Positions 37,613 through 46,673 of a DNA stretch of 64,000 nt are shown here, in pieces. Location: the NCBI GenBank assembly GCA_947492175.1, contig CANLMQ010000008.1, positions 136,378-200,377 on the forward strand. Direction: 5' to 3'. How positions within the stretch are numbered: position 1 is the stretch's first letter; each line of letters starts with the position of its first letter. The notes under the pieces are model-generated. The model searched no databases. It worked only from the letters and a program-made list of their open reading frames with translations, and had not been told where the DNA came from. The translations under genes were made by a program, and so were the position numbers. Source of the stretch: an uncultured Draconibacterium sp. (GTDB lineage: Bacteria > Bacteroidota > Bacteroidia > Bacteroidales > Prolixibacteraceae).

Positions 37613-38968
37613 TTATTTCCATAGATTTTCGCCATACGCCCAGCCTTTGCGTGTTGGCTCCTTTATGTAATTATCCAGTTCCGGGCGGCCGGTAGCTTTC
37701 ATATTTTTAGCATCGTATTCAATTGTGCCACCAAAACGTTGTGCTAAAACGCCAACTTGTGCCATTTCCATTAAACTAGCAGCATAATCGAAGTTTGAGC
37801 CGGGTAGGGCATCTTCTTTTATGGCTGCAATCCATTCCTGAACCGGCTTTTCTTCTTCAACTCTGGGAATGGTTCTTTCCGGTGCATTTTTTAGAAAATC
37901 CTGCCATTGTTCTTCCGGCATTAGTAATCTCGGATTGTTCGGACGGGCACCTGTATATAAAGTGTTTTTATCGCCGATCATTATCATCCCGGTACCAGGT
38001 AGTTCTTTTAATCCCCATTCCGGTTTTACTTCCGGTTTTTCAAAACCTTCAAGCCATTTCATTGTTAAAGGAGCTTTATTGCCTCTGGCGCCAAAATGCC
38101 AGGTAACAACCGATTCTTCTGTAACAAAGCTATGATCCGGTACCGGATCTTTAACTTGTGCTTCGACAGTATGTGGTAAGCCCATATCAAGAGCCCAGAA
38201 AGGTGCATCGAGTGTATGACAACACCAGTCACCTAATTTACCATTGCCGTAATCATAAAATCCCCGCCAGGTTCGTGGGGCATACAGGTTATTGAACGGG
38301 CGTTCTGAAACCGGTCCCTGCCATAAATCCCAGTCAAGTCCTTCCGGTATGGGATCAACCTGTGGAGGGAAAGAACCGGGTTTGTTGAAATAACCGTCTT
38401 TTTCGAAATCAATTTTGCCTTGCCATGCAATAACCTCTTTAACTTCGCCAAGTATTCCGGCTTCATACCATTCTTTTATCAGTCTGATACCATTTGTTGT
38501 ATGTCCCTGATTTCCCATTTGTGATACTATACCATAATGTCTGGCAGCTTTTTTTAGCGTACGTAGTTGCCATATATTATGCGCCAGAGGTTTCTCAACA
38601 AATACATGTTTTCCCAGTTCCATAGCTGCCATAGCTGCCGGGAAATGAGTGTGATCAGGTGTGGCTATAATAACGGCATCGATTTCATTTGCCATTTCAT
38701 CGAACATCAGCCTGAAATCTTTGTATTTTTTTGCATCCGGGCATGCTTTGTATCCTTCTGCCGACATTCTGTCGTCAACATCGCACATGGCAACGATACT
38801 TTCAACAGGGACCTGGCTCCAGCTCGCATGTCCTCTTCCTCCAACTCCAATCACAGCTATATTCAAGCGTTTATTTGGAGAACAGCTAATCATATGTGGC
38901 AGAATTGCAGCACCAATACCGGCAGCAGCTGCCGATTTCAAAAAAGTTCTTCTTGTTGTATTTTTCAT
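37613..38968 (-). CDS. Gfo/Idh/MocA-family oxidoreductase with Tat-like signal
   Basis: A 451-residue NAD(P)-dependent sugar oxidoreductase-like protein. It begins with a Tat-like signal (TTRRTFLKSAAAAGIGAA) and a possible lipobox (HMISC at about 28), so it is likely exported, unlike the rest of the operon. The Rossmann motif is VIGVGGRGHAS, and the family lysine lies in HVFVEKPLAHN. The C-terminal substrate domain includes GNGKLGDWCCHTLDAPFWALD. Exported members in Bacteroidota often act as glycosidases or sugar oxidoreductases on extracellular glycans; here the substrate is unknown. It lies between xylB and xylA in the operon. Confidence 0.88.
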   Translation of the reverse strand: MKNTTRRTFLKSAAAAGIGAAILPHMISCSPNKRLNIAVIGVGGRGHASWSQVPVESIVAMCDVDDRMSAEGYKACPDAKKYKDFRLMFDEMANEIDAVIIATPDHTHFPAAMAAMELGKHVFVEKPLAHNIWQLRTLKKAARHYGIVSQMGNQGHTTNGIRLIKEWYEAGILGEVKEVIAWQGKIDFEKDGYFNKPGSFPPQVDPIPEGLDWDLWQGPVSERPFNNLYAPRTWRGFYDYGNGKLGDWCCHTLDAPFWALDMGLPHTVEAQVKDPVPDHSFVTEESVVTWHFGARGNKAPLTMKWLEGFEKPEVKPEWGLKELPGTGMIMIGDKNTLYTGARPNNPRLLMPEEQWQDFLKNAPERTIPRVEEEKPVQEWIAAIKEDALPGSNFDYAASLMEMAQVGVLAQRFGGTIEYDAKNMKATGRPELDNYIKEPTRKGWAYGENLWK

Positions 38969-38991
38969 TATTTTATTGATTTAGGTAAATA

Positions 38992-40476
38992 TTATAATAT
39001 TGCTTTTTCAAGTTGGTCTTTCCAGTTTGCGTAGGCTTCGTTGTATTCACGTAATTTTGTATGATCAGGTTCAATTACCTCCAGTTTTTTTAAACTGACA
39101 AAAGCTTCGTTAAACGATTTGTAATAGCGCGATCCAACACCGGAACCACGCGCTGCTCCAACCGAGCCATCTGTATTATATAATTCAATGGTGGCTCCTG
39201 AAATACCAGCCAGTGTATCCCGAAAAACAGGGCTAAGAAACATATTTGCTTTTCCGGCACGAATAACCGATGCATTTATTCCAATGTCTCTCATTATTTC
39301 CATTCCGTAGTTAAACGAAAATACAATTCCTTCCTGGACGGCTCTTATTAAGTGTCCTTTATCGTGGATATTGAAATTAATTCCGTTTATTCCGGAGCCA
39401 ATATTTTTATTGTTTAAAACACGTTCAGCACCATTTCCAAAGGGTAAGATAGTAACACCTTCGGCGCCAATGCCCACTTTCGATGCCAGATTGTTCATTT
39501 GTGCGTATGACATGTTTTCGCCAATCATCCGTTTAAGCCAGGCATTTAAAATACCGGTTCCGTTAATACAAAGTAATACGCCCAATCGATCGTTTTCAGG
39601 GGTGTGATTTACATGAGCAAACGTATTCACACGCGACAGGGGATCGTATTTAATTTCGTCGCTTACGCCATAAACTACACCTGAGGTGCCTGCTGTGGCA
39701 GCAATTTCTCCGGGATTTAAAACATTTAACGAAAGCGCATTATTGGGTTGATCGCCGGCGCGGTAACTGATTTTTGTTTTGGTTGACAATCCAAGTTCGG
39801 AAGCAACCTTTTCTGTAACCTGTCCCTGAACCGCAAAGGTTGGGACGATCTCTGGAATTATATCGGTGTTGAAATCATAATAATCGAATAGCTGCGTTGC
39901 CAGCGAATCTTCTTTGAAATTCCACATAATTCCTTCCGACAGTCCACTAACCGTTGTCTGAATTTCACCGCTTAATTTCATGGCAATGTAGTCTCCCGGA
40001 AGCATTATTTTATAAACCTTTGCAAAGCGTTCAGGCTCGTTTTCTTTCACCCACTTCAGTTTTGATGCGGTAAAATTACCCGGTGAGTTTAACAGGTTTG
40101 TTAAACAACGCTGTTCTCCAATTTCATGAAAAGCTTTATCTCCGAATTCGGCAGCGCGGCTATCGCACCAGATGATAGACGGGCGGATAACATCCAGGTT
40201 TTTATCAATCATTACCAAACCATGCATTTGGTATGAAATACCAATCGATAAAATACTTTCGGGGGCTACTTTCGATTCCGATAACACATCTGCCAAAGCC
40301 AGCTTTAGGTTTTTCCACCATAACTCAGGATCTTGTTCAGCCCAACCTGCCTGGTGAGCAGTAATCTTCATTTCCTGTTTGGGATGAAACGAAGAAGCGA
40401 GCAAATCGCCGTTTTTCCCGTTTATAAGTGAAACTTTTACCGAAGAGCTTCCAATGTCTATTCCGAGTAAGTTCAT
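38992..40476 (-). CDS. xylB: Xylulokinase (FGGY family)
   Basis: Phosphorylates D-xylulose to xylulose 5-phosphate with ATP, feeding the pentose phosphate pathway. The 494-residue FGGY kinase has LLGIDIGSSSVKVSLI at the N-terminus (phosphate binding), the catalytic aspartate region in SYRAGDQPNNALSLNV, and an ATPase second half with ATAGTSGVVYG and the RAGKANMFLSPVFRDTLAG segment. It is first in the operon xylB - oxidoreductase - xylA - xylE. A repeated GTTC-type operator lies 35-54 bases upstream. Confidence 0.95.
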   Translation of the reverse strand: MNLLGIDIGSSSVKVSLINGKNGDLLASSFHPKQEMKITAHQAGWAEQDPELWWKNLKLALADVLSESKVAPESILSIGISYQMHGLVMIDKNLDVIRPSIIWCDSRAAEFGDKAFHEIGEQRCLTNLLNSPGNFTASKLKWVKENEPERFAKVYKIMLPGDYIAMKLSGEIQTTVSGLSEGIMWNFKEDSLATQLFDYYDFNTDIIPEIVPTFAVQGQVTEKVASELGLSTKTKISYRAGDQPNNALSLNVLNPGEIAATAGTSGVVYGVSDEIKYDPLSRVNTFAHVNHTPENDRLGVLLCINGTGILNAWLKRMIGENMSYAQMNNLASKVGIGAEGVTILPFGNGAERVLNNKNIGSGINGINFNIHDKGHLIRAVQEGIVFSFNYGMEIMRDIGINASVIRAGKANMFLSPVFRDTLAGISGATIELYNTDGSVGAARGSGVGSRYYKSFNEAFVSLKKLEVIEPDHTKLREYNEAYANWKDQLEKAIL

Positions 40477-40510
40477 GATAACTAGAGTAATATTAATTTC
40501 GAATCGCTGA

Positions 40511-40530
40511 ACTGTTCCGTTCCGTTCTGA
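40511..40530 (-). promoter_or_regulatory. Putative XylR operator upstream of xylB
   Basis: On the + strand it reads ACTGTTCCGTTCCGTTCTGA: three direct copies of GTTCY with a 5-base period. The same GTTCTGTTCT motif occurs upstream of xylR. Likely the binding site of the adjacent GntR regulator (inference). Confidence 0.55.
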
Positions 40531-40590
40531 TTTGTGAAAATAAAGCTTATTCTGAAGTTACGAAATCGAAAAAATATGTTTTAAAACACA

Positions 40591-41586
40591 TTATGACGAA
40601 GAGCGGATTTTTAATCGGGTAGGGACCTCAAATTTAATAGGATTACCTTTGATTATAAATTCTGCTGCTTTTTTACCCATCAATTCAAAGTCAGTGGAAA
40701 TTACCGTGATCCCGTTTTTTACGTATTTTTTCATGGGAGTTTCGTTATACGAAATTACACCCACTTCGTGTCCTGGCTCGAAACCTTTTTCCGAACACTG
40801 ATCTAAGAAAGTGGCAAGTGTTCTGTCGCTTACCAGAAAATAGAGTTCACCTGATTTGATATTGAAATTTTCAATATCAAAAATTACCTTGTGTTTAATG
40901 TTGTTCGTTTTGCAAAACTTTCGAAAATAGTCAACCGACTCTTTCGGATGGTAAGTAAAAGGAGGGTAGAAGAAAGTAAATTGTCTGTATTTTTTTATTA
41001 TATCAATGTTATGATTGAGACAATTAAAAACGGCCTCGCCAAAATTTTGATAAACAACAGATTGTTTTTCCGAAGCATTTACTTTCCAGTCGATTACCAG
41101 TAATTGTTCAGTAGGAATTTTATTAATGATTTTTGCCACTTTAGGATGGTCGAAATTCATAATAATGTATTTGCTGTACCTGCCAATACTCTCGGTTATT
41201 ATCTTTTCGAATACTCCAATATTGTAATGGTGAAAGTGCAAATCAACACTTATATTCTTGGGGAGATTACGCAAAAAAGAATGGTACAATACTTCTTTAT
41301 ACGCTTTAAAAGTATCTAGGAAGAGGAATACCTTGGTTCTTTTTTTTGTAACAAAATATCCGCGGTTTGGAACCGATTCAACAGCCCCGCGTTTTTTTAA
41401 TTCGGCATAAGCTTTAAACACTGTATCGCGCGACAACTGGCATTCTTTCATAATCTGGTTGACAGAAGGCAGCATGTCGCCTTGCTTTAATTCGTTCTGG
41501 CTGATTGAATCCATTATAGCATCAACCAGTTGTTGAAATTTTAGAATATTGGAATTTTTGTCGACGGTAAATTTAAAGCTACTCAT
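40591..41586 (-). CDS. GntR-family transcriptional regulator with sugar-binding domain (xylose regulator)
   Basis: A 331-residue regulator. Residues about 10-80 are a GntR winged helix (ILKFQQLVDAIMDSI, LKQGDMLPSVNQIMKECQLSRDTVFKAYAELKKRG, VPNRGYFV). The rest is a LacI-type periplasmic-binding-protein fold (VFLFLDTF, YYSKYIIMNFDHPKV-like segment, VGVISYNETPMKKYV, DFELMGKKAAEFI) that would bind the effector. Position immediately upstream of xylB, on the same strand, and repeats shared by both promoters, make it the probable xylose regulator. Whether it represses or activates cannot be read from sequence. Confidence 0.88.
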   Translation of the reverse strand: MSSFKFTVDKNSNILKFQQLVDAIMDSISQNELKQGDMLPSVNQIMKECQLSRDTVFKAYAELKKRGAVESVPNRGYFVTKKRTKVFLFLDTFKAYKEVLYHSFLRNLPKNISVDLHFHHYNIGVFEKIITESIGRYSKYIIMNFDHPKVAKIINKIPTEQLLVIDWKVNASEKQSVVYQNFGEAVFNCLNHNIDIIKKYRQFTFFYPPFTYHPKESVDYFRKFCKTNNIKHKVIFDIENFNIKSGELYFLVSDRTLATFLDQCSEKGFEPGHEVGVISYNETPMKKYVKNGITVISTDFELMGKKAAEFIIKGNPIKFEVPTRLKIRSSS

Positions 41587-41603
41587 GATTTTTTTTGTTT
41601 GGC

Positions 41604-41630
41604 AGAACAGTTAGTATTCTGTTCTGTTCT
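41604..41630 (-). promoter_or_regulatory. Putative autoregulatory operator of the xylose regulator
   Basis: The + strand shows AGAACAG (41604-41610), 8 bases, CTGTTCT (41619-41625), a 7-bp inverted repeat, continued by a second GTTCT copy (41626-41630). It is 18-44 bases upstream of the regulator start and shares GTTCYGTTCY with the xylB site. Confidence 0.55.
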
Positions 41631-41990
41631 ACAAAACTAAAAATAATATTTATAGATAAAATATCTTGTCTGCATTATTCCTGAAAATAGTTTTGACACT
41701 GACAGAGTCTGACATTTATTATTGACAGTTTTATTAGGTAATGATTATTCAAGATTGGTTTAGAGAGTGGAAGATTAGGTTTTGCATTGGTCGGGGATTA
41801 ACTAATTAACATTTATTAATAGGCCCGGCGCAATATTTTGTTTGTAGTGGCGTTTTTTGCAAAAGGATAAAGAGAAGTAATTTTCTAGTGGTTAAGTTTG
41901 GTCAGCAATGCTTTTTATACTTCATCTGTTATCCTTTTTTCTTTTTTAGATTTTCCCGATATCTTTGATTGCAAATAAAAATTAAAAATT
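41631..41990. other. Intergenic region between the xylose regulator and the nitroreductase
   Basis: About 360 AT-rich bases without a gene. A -7 box TATCTTTG at 41960-41967 (plus) lies 23 bases before the nitroreductase ATG. No repeat or other structure seen. Confidence 0.5.
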
Positions 41991-42560
41991 ATGATTCGTG
42001 ATTTAATTCAGAAAAACCGAAGTTACCGACGGTTTAACTCATCTGTGAAAATTTCGGAGGAACAGATAATGAGCTGGATCGATCTGGCTCGTATGTCGGG
42101 TAGCGGACGGAATGCTCAACCTTTAAAATATGCAATAGTTACTGAGCAGGAAACATGTGATACATTATTTCCATACCTGGGATGGGCGGGTTATTTGAGC
42201 GACTGGAATGGTCCTGCCAAAGAGGAAAGACCGGTAGCTTATGTGGCCGTATTAAAAGATAAAAAAATTGCTGAAAACCATTATTGCGACGATGGAATTG
42301 CAATGCAAAGTCTTTTACTTGGAGCCACCGAAGCCGGTTTTGGAGGATGTATAATAGGTTCGGTAAATAAAAGCAAAGTATTGGATTTGCTGGATTTGCC
42401 GGAGCACATTGAATTACTTTGGATTATTGCATTGGGAAAGCCCTCTGAAAAGGTTGTTTTAGAAACGGCTGAAAACGATATAAAATACTGGCGCGATGAG
42501 GAAGGGATTCATCACGTACCAAAGCGGCCGCTAAAAGAGATTGTTATATTGCAAAAATAA
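41991..42560 (+). CDS. Nitroreductase-family FMN oxidoreductase
   Basis: A 189-residue FMN protein. The nitroreductase start IQKNRSYRRFNSS (the RRS/RR-F FMN-binding segment), the middle ARMSGSGRNAQPLKYAIV, and the C-terminal GATEAGFGGCIIG and WIIALGKPSEKV are typical. Such enzymes reduce nitro groups, quinones or flavins with NAD(P)H in the cytoplasm; the natural substrate is unknown. Probable dimer. Single gene ending at a shared bidirectional terminator. Confidence 0.88.
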   Translation: MIRDLIQKNRSYRRFNSSVKISEEQIMSWIDLARMSGSGRNAQPLKYAIVTEQETCDTLFPYLGWAGYLSDWNGPAKEERPVAYVAVLKDKKIAENHYCDDGIAMQSLLLGATEAGFGGCIIGSVNKSKVLDLLDLPEHIELLWIIALGKPSEKVVLETAENDIKYWRDEEGIHHVPKRPLKEIVILQK

Positions 42561-42587
42561 AAAAGGATGGCATTGCCATCCTTTTTT
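42559..42587. terminator. Bidirectional terminator between nitroreductase and proline dehydrogenase
   Basis: AAAAAAGGATGGC (42559-42571) / GCCATCCTTTTTT (42575-42587), loop ATT. The two flanking genes converge here. Confidence 0.88.
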
Positions 42588-42605
42588 ATTTTTCCCACTC
42601 AAAAA

Positions 42606-43517
42606 TTACCCTCTTACAAAAAGTGCCTTAATTATATGTTGAGCCATTTTTGGATTTTCCTTTAATCTTCGGGTTGAATAGTTAAACCATTTTTTGCCAT
42701 ATGGAACATAAACACGCATTAAATGTCCGTCGTCAACAATCATTTGGCGAAGTTCCGGCGTTACTCCGTAAAGCATCTGGAATTCGTACATGCTTTTCGG
42801 AATATTCATCTCCTTGATCATTTTTATCGATTCCTCAACGAGGTATTTGTCGTGTGTAGCAATACCGGCATACATTTTATTTTCAAACATGAATTTTAGG
42901 TTCGAGATAAAATGTTGGCGTACTTCATCGTATTTTTTATAGGCAATATTTTCAGGCTCCACATAAATTCCTTTGCATAGTCTGAAATTTATCGGGTTTG
43001 CCTCGGTATTCATATCGTTTAAAGCTTCCAAATCACTTTGGGTACGTCGCAGGTAGGCTTGCAAAACCAAACCAACATGTTTCGGAAATTCAGCACGTAA
43101 TTTTCGGAACATGTCAATTTCCATATCAACACACTGCGAATCTTCCATATCAACCCGTACAAATGAATCCTTTTGGGCAGCCAGTTCTACAATTTCCCTT
43201 ATATAGTTATAACAGATTTCTTTATCAATTAAAAGCCCAAACATGGTAGGTTTTAACGAGAAATTCCCTTTTACACCTTCTTTCGTAAAACGGGTTATAA
43301 TTTCCAGGTATTGGTTTTTATTTTCTTCAGCCTCGTCAAGCGTAGTTATAAACTCGCCCAGTAAATCAATTGTAACTTCAATACCTTTTTCATTCAACAA
43401 TTTTGAAGCAAGTAATCCTTCTTCAATTGTTTCTCCGGCAATATACCGTTTTGAGAATACCCAAATTAATTTTTTGGGCATGAATGGTAATACATTTGCT
43501 ATTAGCTTGTTTAACAT
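42606..43517 (-). CDS. Proline dehydrogenase
   Basis: A 303-residue FAD-dependent TIM-barrel enzyme oxidising proline to pyrroline-5-carboxylate. Family motifs visible: VRVDMEDSQCVDMEIDMFRKL, VLQAYLRRTQSDLEAL, FRLCKGIYVEP, FIATHD-like AGIATHDKYLVEES, EFQMLYGVTPELRQ and the C-terminal RVYVPYGKKWFNYSTRRLKENP. It is the stand-alone type, without the fused P5C dehydrogenase. I start at 43517 (MLNKLIANVLPFMPKKL); an upstream Met at 43580 adds 21 residues not seen in the family. Confidence 0.93.
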   Translation of the reverse strand: MLNKLIANVLPFMPKKLIWVFSKRYIAGETIEEGLLASKLLNEKGIEVTIDLLGEFITTLDEAEENKNQYLEIITRFTKEGVKGNFSLKPTMFGLLIDKEICYNYIREIVELAAQKDSFVRVDMEDSQCVDMEIDMFRKLRAEFPKHVGLVLQAYLRRTQSDLEALNDMNTEANPINFRLCKGIYVEPENIAYKKYDEVRQHFISNLKFMFENKMYAGIATHDKYLVEESIKMIKEMNIPKSMYEFQMLYGVTPELRQMIVDDGHLMRVYVPYGKKWFNYSTRRLKENPKMAQHIIKALFVRG

Positions 43518-43670
43518 TTTAATTTTTAGTGAGTGAATATTGTTCTGGTAAAAATAGTGGCAATCAATACCCAGTTGCAATGACGTTTATCAGCAAGCGA
43601 GTATGACTTTATGCATGTTTTTTTGTAAGTGTTTGATTTTTAGTGATAATAAAAAAGTATTAAAATCCAC

Positions 43671-43700
43671 TTTTGCATTTCAACTAAAAAATTAACTTTG
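43671..43700 (+). promoter_or_regulatory. Probable promoter of the OmpH-like gene
   Basis: TTTTG (43671-43675), 17 bases, TAACTTTG (43693-43700), which fits TAnnTTTG. The leader to the ATG is about 90 bases. The spacing is slightly shorter than usual. Confidence 0.45.
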
Positions 43701-43792
43701 TCGGGATTTAAATTATGAACAAAATTTAGTTTCGATGAAAAATTGGGGTAATTGAATACCCGGTTTTCATTACTAACTGTTGAAGTAAAAAA

Positions 43793-44398
43793 ATGAAAGA
43801 GATGAAAGGAACATCGTTAATTGTTAGTGTAGTGCTTTTTGTAGCTGTTGCCGTTTTATATGTATTGCATTTTACCGGAAATGGTGAAAATTCTCGGGGA
43901 GAAAAGATTGAACCTGTAGCCGGTACCGGCGGGCTGAATATAGCCTACGTAAAAGCTGATTCTGTTATTATGAACTATAATCTGTCGCAGGATTTGCATG
44001 ATGAATTTACCAAAAAACAAGAGGCTTACACAACTGAATATGGTGGAAAACGTCAGACTTTTGAAAAAGAGGCGGCTGCCTTCCAGGAAAAATTGCAACG
44101 TGGTGGATTTTTAACAGAGCAACGTGCAGTTCAGGAGCGTGATCGTTTGCTGGGTAAAGAACAGGAAATTCAAAAGTTGGATCAGGAACTGTCGACAAAG
44201 CTGGCAGAAATTCAACAGGAAAACAATAAAAAGATTTTGGATAATCTTATGAATTACCTGAATGAATTTAACGAGCAAGCCGGTTACGATTATATTCTGA
44301 ACGGCTCGAATGTACTTATTGGCAACGAAGCTCATAATATTACTGCCAAAGTACTACAGGCGCTCAACGAAAAATATGAGGCCGAAAAAGCGCAATAA
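43793..44398 (+). CDS. OmpH/Skp-like periplasmic chaperone
   Basis: A 201-residue protein anchored by one N-terminal membrane segment (about 7-28). It begins the mature part with LNIAYVKADSVIMNYNL, the conserved Skp/OmpH strand, then a long charged coiled coil (about 70-160, e.g. RDRLLGKEQEIQKLDQELSTKL), and ends with a strand and helix (YDYILNGSNVL). Skp-like proteins hold unfolded outer-membrane proteins. A second ATG at residue 4 (43802) is an equally good start. It is a single gene with its own terminator. Confidence 0.9.
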   Translation: MKEMKGTSLIVSVVLFVAVAVLYVLHFTGNGENSRGEKIEPVAGTGGLNIAYVKADSVIMNYNLSQDLHDEFTKKQEAYTTEYGGKRQTFEKEAAAFQEKLQRGGFLTEQRAVQERDRLLGKEQEIQKLDQELSTKLAEIQQENNKKILDNLMNYLNEFNEQAGYDYILNGSNVLIGNEAHNITAKVLQALNEKYEAEKAQ

Positions 44399-44422
44399 AA
44401 TAATTTAATAGAATACACGAAG

Positions 44423-44450
44423 AATCCGGGAGTTTCCCGGATTTTTTTTG
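44423..44450 (+). terminator. Terminator of the OmpH-like gene
   Basis: AATCCGGGA / TCCCGGATT (44423-44443) with a 3-base loop and eight Ts. It ends where an in-frame TTG (44448) of the next frame would start, which argues for the later ATG at 44475. Confidence 0.85.
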
Positions 44451-44474
44451 CCTTTTATTTTAGTTTTGTACCTG

Positions 44475-45677
44475 ATGTTTGCAAATAAGTACTTGTACAA
44501 AAACAACAATGAATCGTTGATTAATGAGTCTCCCAAAGAGAGAACGGGTATAATTGTGATGATACCTTGCTTTCGGGAACCGGATATATTAAAAACTCTG
44601 GAATCGATAAATGCGTGTTATTTACCGGACTCGAACGTGGAAGTGATAGTGCTAATCAATCATTCAGAACAGGCAGATGATACAATTAAAAACTTTAACC
44701 AAAGAACAAAAGCTGAACTCGACAATTGGATTACTCAAAATACCTGCGACAGAATATGTTTTTATGCAGTAGGTCCGGTCGATTTAAAAAAGAAATGGGC
44801 AGGAGCAGGACTTGCCCGTAAAAAAGGGATGGATGAAGCGGTGAGGCGACTCAACCTTCTTGAAAAGCCTGATGGAATAATAGTTTCGCTTGATGCTGAC
44901 ACGCTGGTTGATAAAAACTACTTAATAGAAATTGAAAAGCACTTTCAGATAAATAAGAAAGATGTGGGAGCCACGCTGGCTTTCGAACATCAGAAAAACG
45001 AATTGGATGAAAGGCAGCTGGAAGGTATTGTCTTGTACGAAAAATACCTGGATTATTACAAACGTTCGCTTGATTTCGCTGGCTACCCGTATTCAATGTT
45101 TACCATTGGTTCTGCATTTGCCGTTAAAGCTTTGGCTTATGTAAAAAGGGGAGGAATGAACCGCAGACAGGCAGGTGAAGATTTTTATTTTTTGCAAAAC
45201 CTGGTACAGATTGGTACTGTTGGCGAAATTAGTACTACTAAAGTTTATCCTTCGGCCCGATTATCTGATCGGGTGCCATTTGGTACCGGACCAATACTTC
45301 ATAAGTGGATGAAAGGGGAGGAGGATCTTACCCAAAGCTATAACTTTCGGGCTTTTCTCGACTTAAAAAAATTCTTTGACACGATAGATCAGCTTTACAA
45401 AATTACCGAAACTCAGTTTCATCAGAACCTGGAGCAGTTGCCCATTTCTGTTTCCGACTTTATCAGAAAGGATAAGTTTTGGGATGAGCTTAACGATTTA
45501 AATAAAAACTGTTCAACTTTGCAAGCTTTTCAAAACCGGTTCTTTCAAAAGTTTAATGCTTTTAAGGTTCTGAAATACCTGAATTTTGCTCATGAAATTT
45601 ATTTCAGTAAAGCAGATTTACCGGAACAAACAGAGCTGCTAAACCAAGAGATTTTATCCCAGGGCAACGTCAAGTAG
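44475..45677 (+). CDS. Glycosyltransferase family 2
   Basis: A 400-residue GT-A-fold transferase. The nucleotide-sugar part shows GIIVMIPCFREPDILKTLESI and, after KKGMDEAVRR, the metal motif VSLDADTLVD (DxD). The acceptor half has GGMNRRQAGEDFYFLQNLVQIG with the catalytic ED. There is no obvious transmembrane segment. Sugar and acceptor unknown. The start is the ATG at 44475. The last 24 bases overlap the end of the convergent ZIP gene (45654-45677). Confidence 0.88.
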   Translation: MFANKYLYKNNNESLINESPKERTGIIVMIPCFREPDILKTLESINACYLPDSNVEVIVLINHSEQADDTIKNFNQRTKAELDNWITQNTCDRICFYAVGPVDLKKKWAGAGLARKKGMDEAVRRLNLLEKPDGIIVSLDADTLVDKNYLIEIEKHFQINKKDVGATLAFEHQKNELDERQLEGIVLYEKYLDYYKRSLDFAGYPYSMFTIGSAFAVKALAYVKRGGMNRRQAGEDFYFLQNLVQIGTVGEISTTKVYPSARLSDRVPFGTGPILHKWMKGEEDLTQSYNFRAFLDLKKFFDTIDQLYKITETQFHQNLEQLPISVSDFIRKDKFWDELNDLNKNCSTLQAFQNRFFQKFNAFKVLKYLNFAHEIYFSKADLPEQTELLNQEILSQGNVK

Positions 45678-46469
45678 CATCATGGTTGCAAAACCCAGCA
45701 TGGCACCAATTGTCGAAAAATCGGTTTCATTACCGGTTTGCGATTCAGGAATTAATTCTTCTACTACCACAAAAATCATAGCTCCTGCAGCAAAAGCCAA
45801 TGCATACGGAAGTATTGGTGTGATTACCAAAACCAGATAGGCTCCAATTACAGCAGCAATTGGTTCAACTATTCCCGATAACTGCCCGTAATTAAATGCC
45901 TTTAACCGTGAAAAACCTTCCCGGCGTAAAGGAATTGAAACGGCTGCACCTTCCGGGAAATTTTGCAGGCCAATACCCATTGCAAGAACAACAGCACCTG
46001 CCAATGCGCCAACCTCTGGATTACTGGCTAATGCCCCAAAAGCAACTCCTACAGCCAGACCCTCGGGAATATTATGAAGAGTAATGGCTAAAACCAGAAG
46101 CACACTACGTTTCCAGGTTGTTTTTATACCTTCTGCTTTGTCGATTTTTAATCCCATATGAAGGTGTGGCAGAATATTATCAATAAGCAACAGAAAAGCT
46201 CCTCCTGAAAGGAATCCAACCACTGCCGGAATCCAGCCCGGTTCTCCACGCGCTTCAGTCATTTCAATAGCCGGTTTTAACAGCGACCAGAAGCTGGCAG
46301 CAATCATTACTCCGGCTGCAAAGCCAAGCATCGAATTAAGTACTTTCTGGTTGATCTTCTTAAAAAAGAACACCATAGAGGCACCTAAAGCAGTAATCGA
46401 CCAAGTAAAGAGAGCTGCAAAAAGTGCAAGCAATACCGGATTATATTCCAATAACCAATCTAAATTCAT
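45654..46469 (-). CDS. ZIP-family divalent metal transporter
   Basis: A 271-residue inner-membrane protein with eight predicted helices. The two metal-binding helices are recognisable: LAITLHNIPEGLAVGVAFG (helix IV) and GIGLQNFPEGAAVSIPLRREG (helix V), followed by the VVEELIPES helix. Members import Zn2+ and other divalent metals. It is of the bacterial ZupT-like/GufA type with the long loop omitted. Its stop overlaps the GT2 gene tail-to-tail by 24 bases, which is unusual at a convergent junction and leaves no terminator between the genes. Confidence 0.92.
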   Translation of the reverse strand: MNLDWLLEYNPVLLALFAALFTWSITALGASMVFFFKKINQKVLNSMLGFAAGVMIAASFWSLLKPAIEMTEARGEPGWIPAVVGFLSGGAFLLLIDNILPHLHMGLKIDKAEGIKTTWKRSVLLVLAITLHNIPEGLAVGVAFGALASNPEVGALAGAVVLAMGIGLQNFPEGAAVSIPLRREGFSRLKAFNYGQLSGIVEPIAAVIGAYLVLVITPILPYALAFAAGAMIFVVVEELIPESQTGNETDFSTIGAMLGFATMMLLDVALG

Positions 46470-46673
46470 AGGTATTTAATATTTCGAACAAATTTAACAA
46501 AAAGAAGATTAACTGAATATTAATAGTTTAAAACCTTGTAATGCGCACAAAATAAGTTAATTGTAAGCCTTGTTTGTAAAATGGCAGAATTTATTGAATT
46601 ATGAATTTTGATTTTTTGCCAAACTTAGTACATTTGCTGAAACGTTAATGTTAAACTAAAAAAAATCATTGTT

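Noticed and set aside
2970..41586. Functional link between UDP-xylose synthesis (2970-5260) and xylose catabolism (34876-41586)
   Set aside because: The two are 30 kb apart, have separate control, and UDP-xylose comes from glucose; shared theme only.
44448..44474. TTG start for the GT2 gene
   Set aside because: It lies in the T run of the preceding terminator; the ATG at 44475 is preferable.
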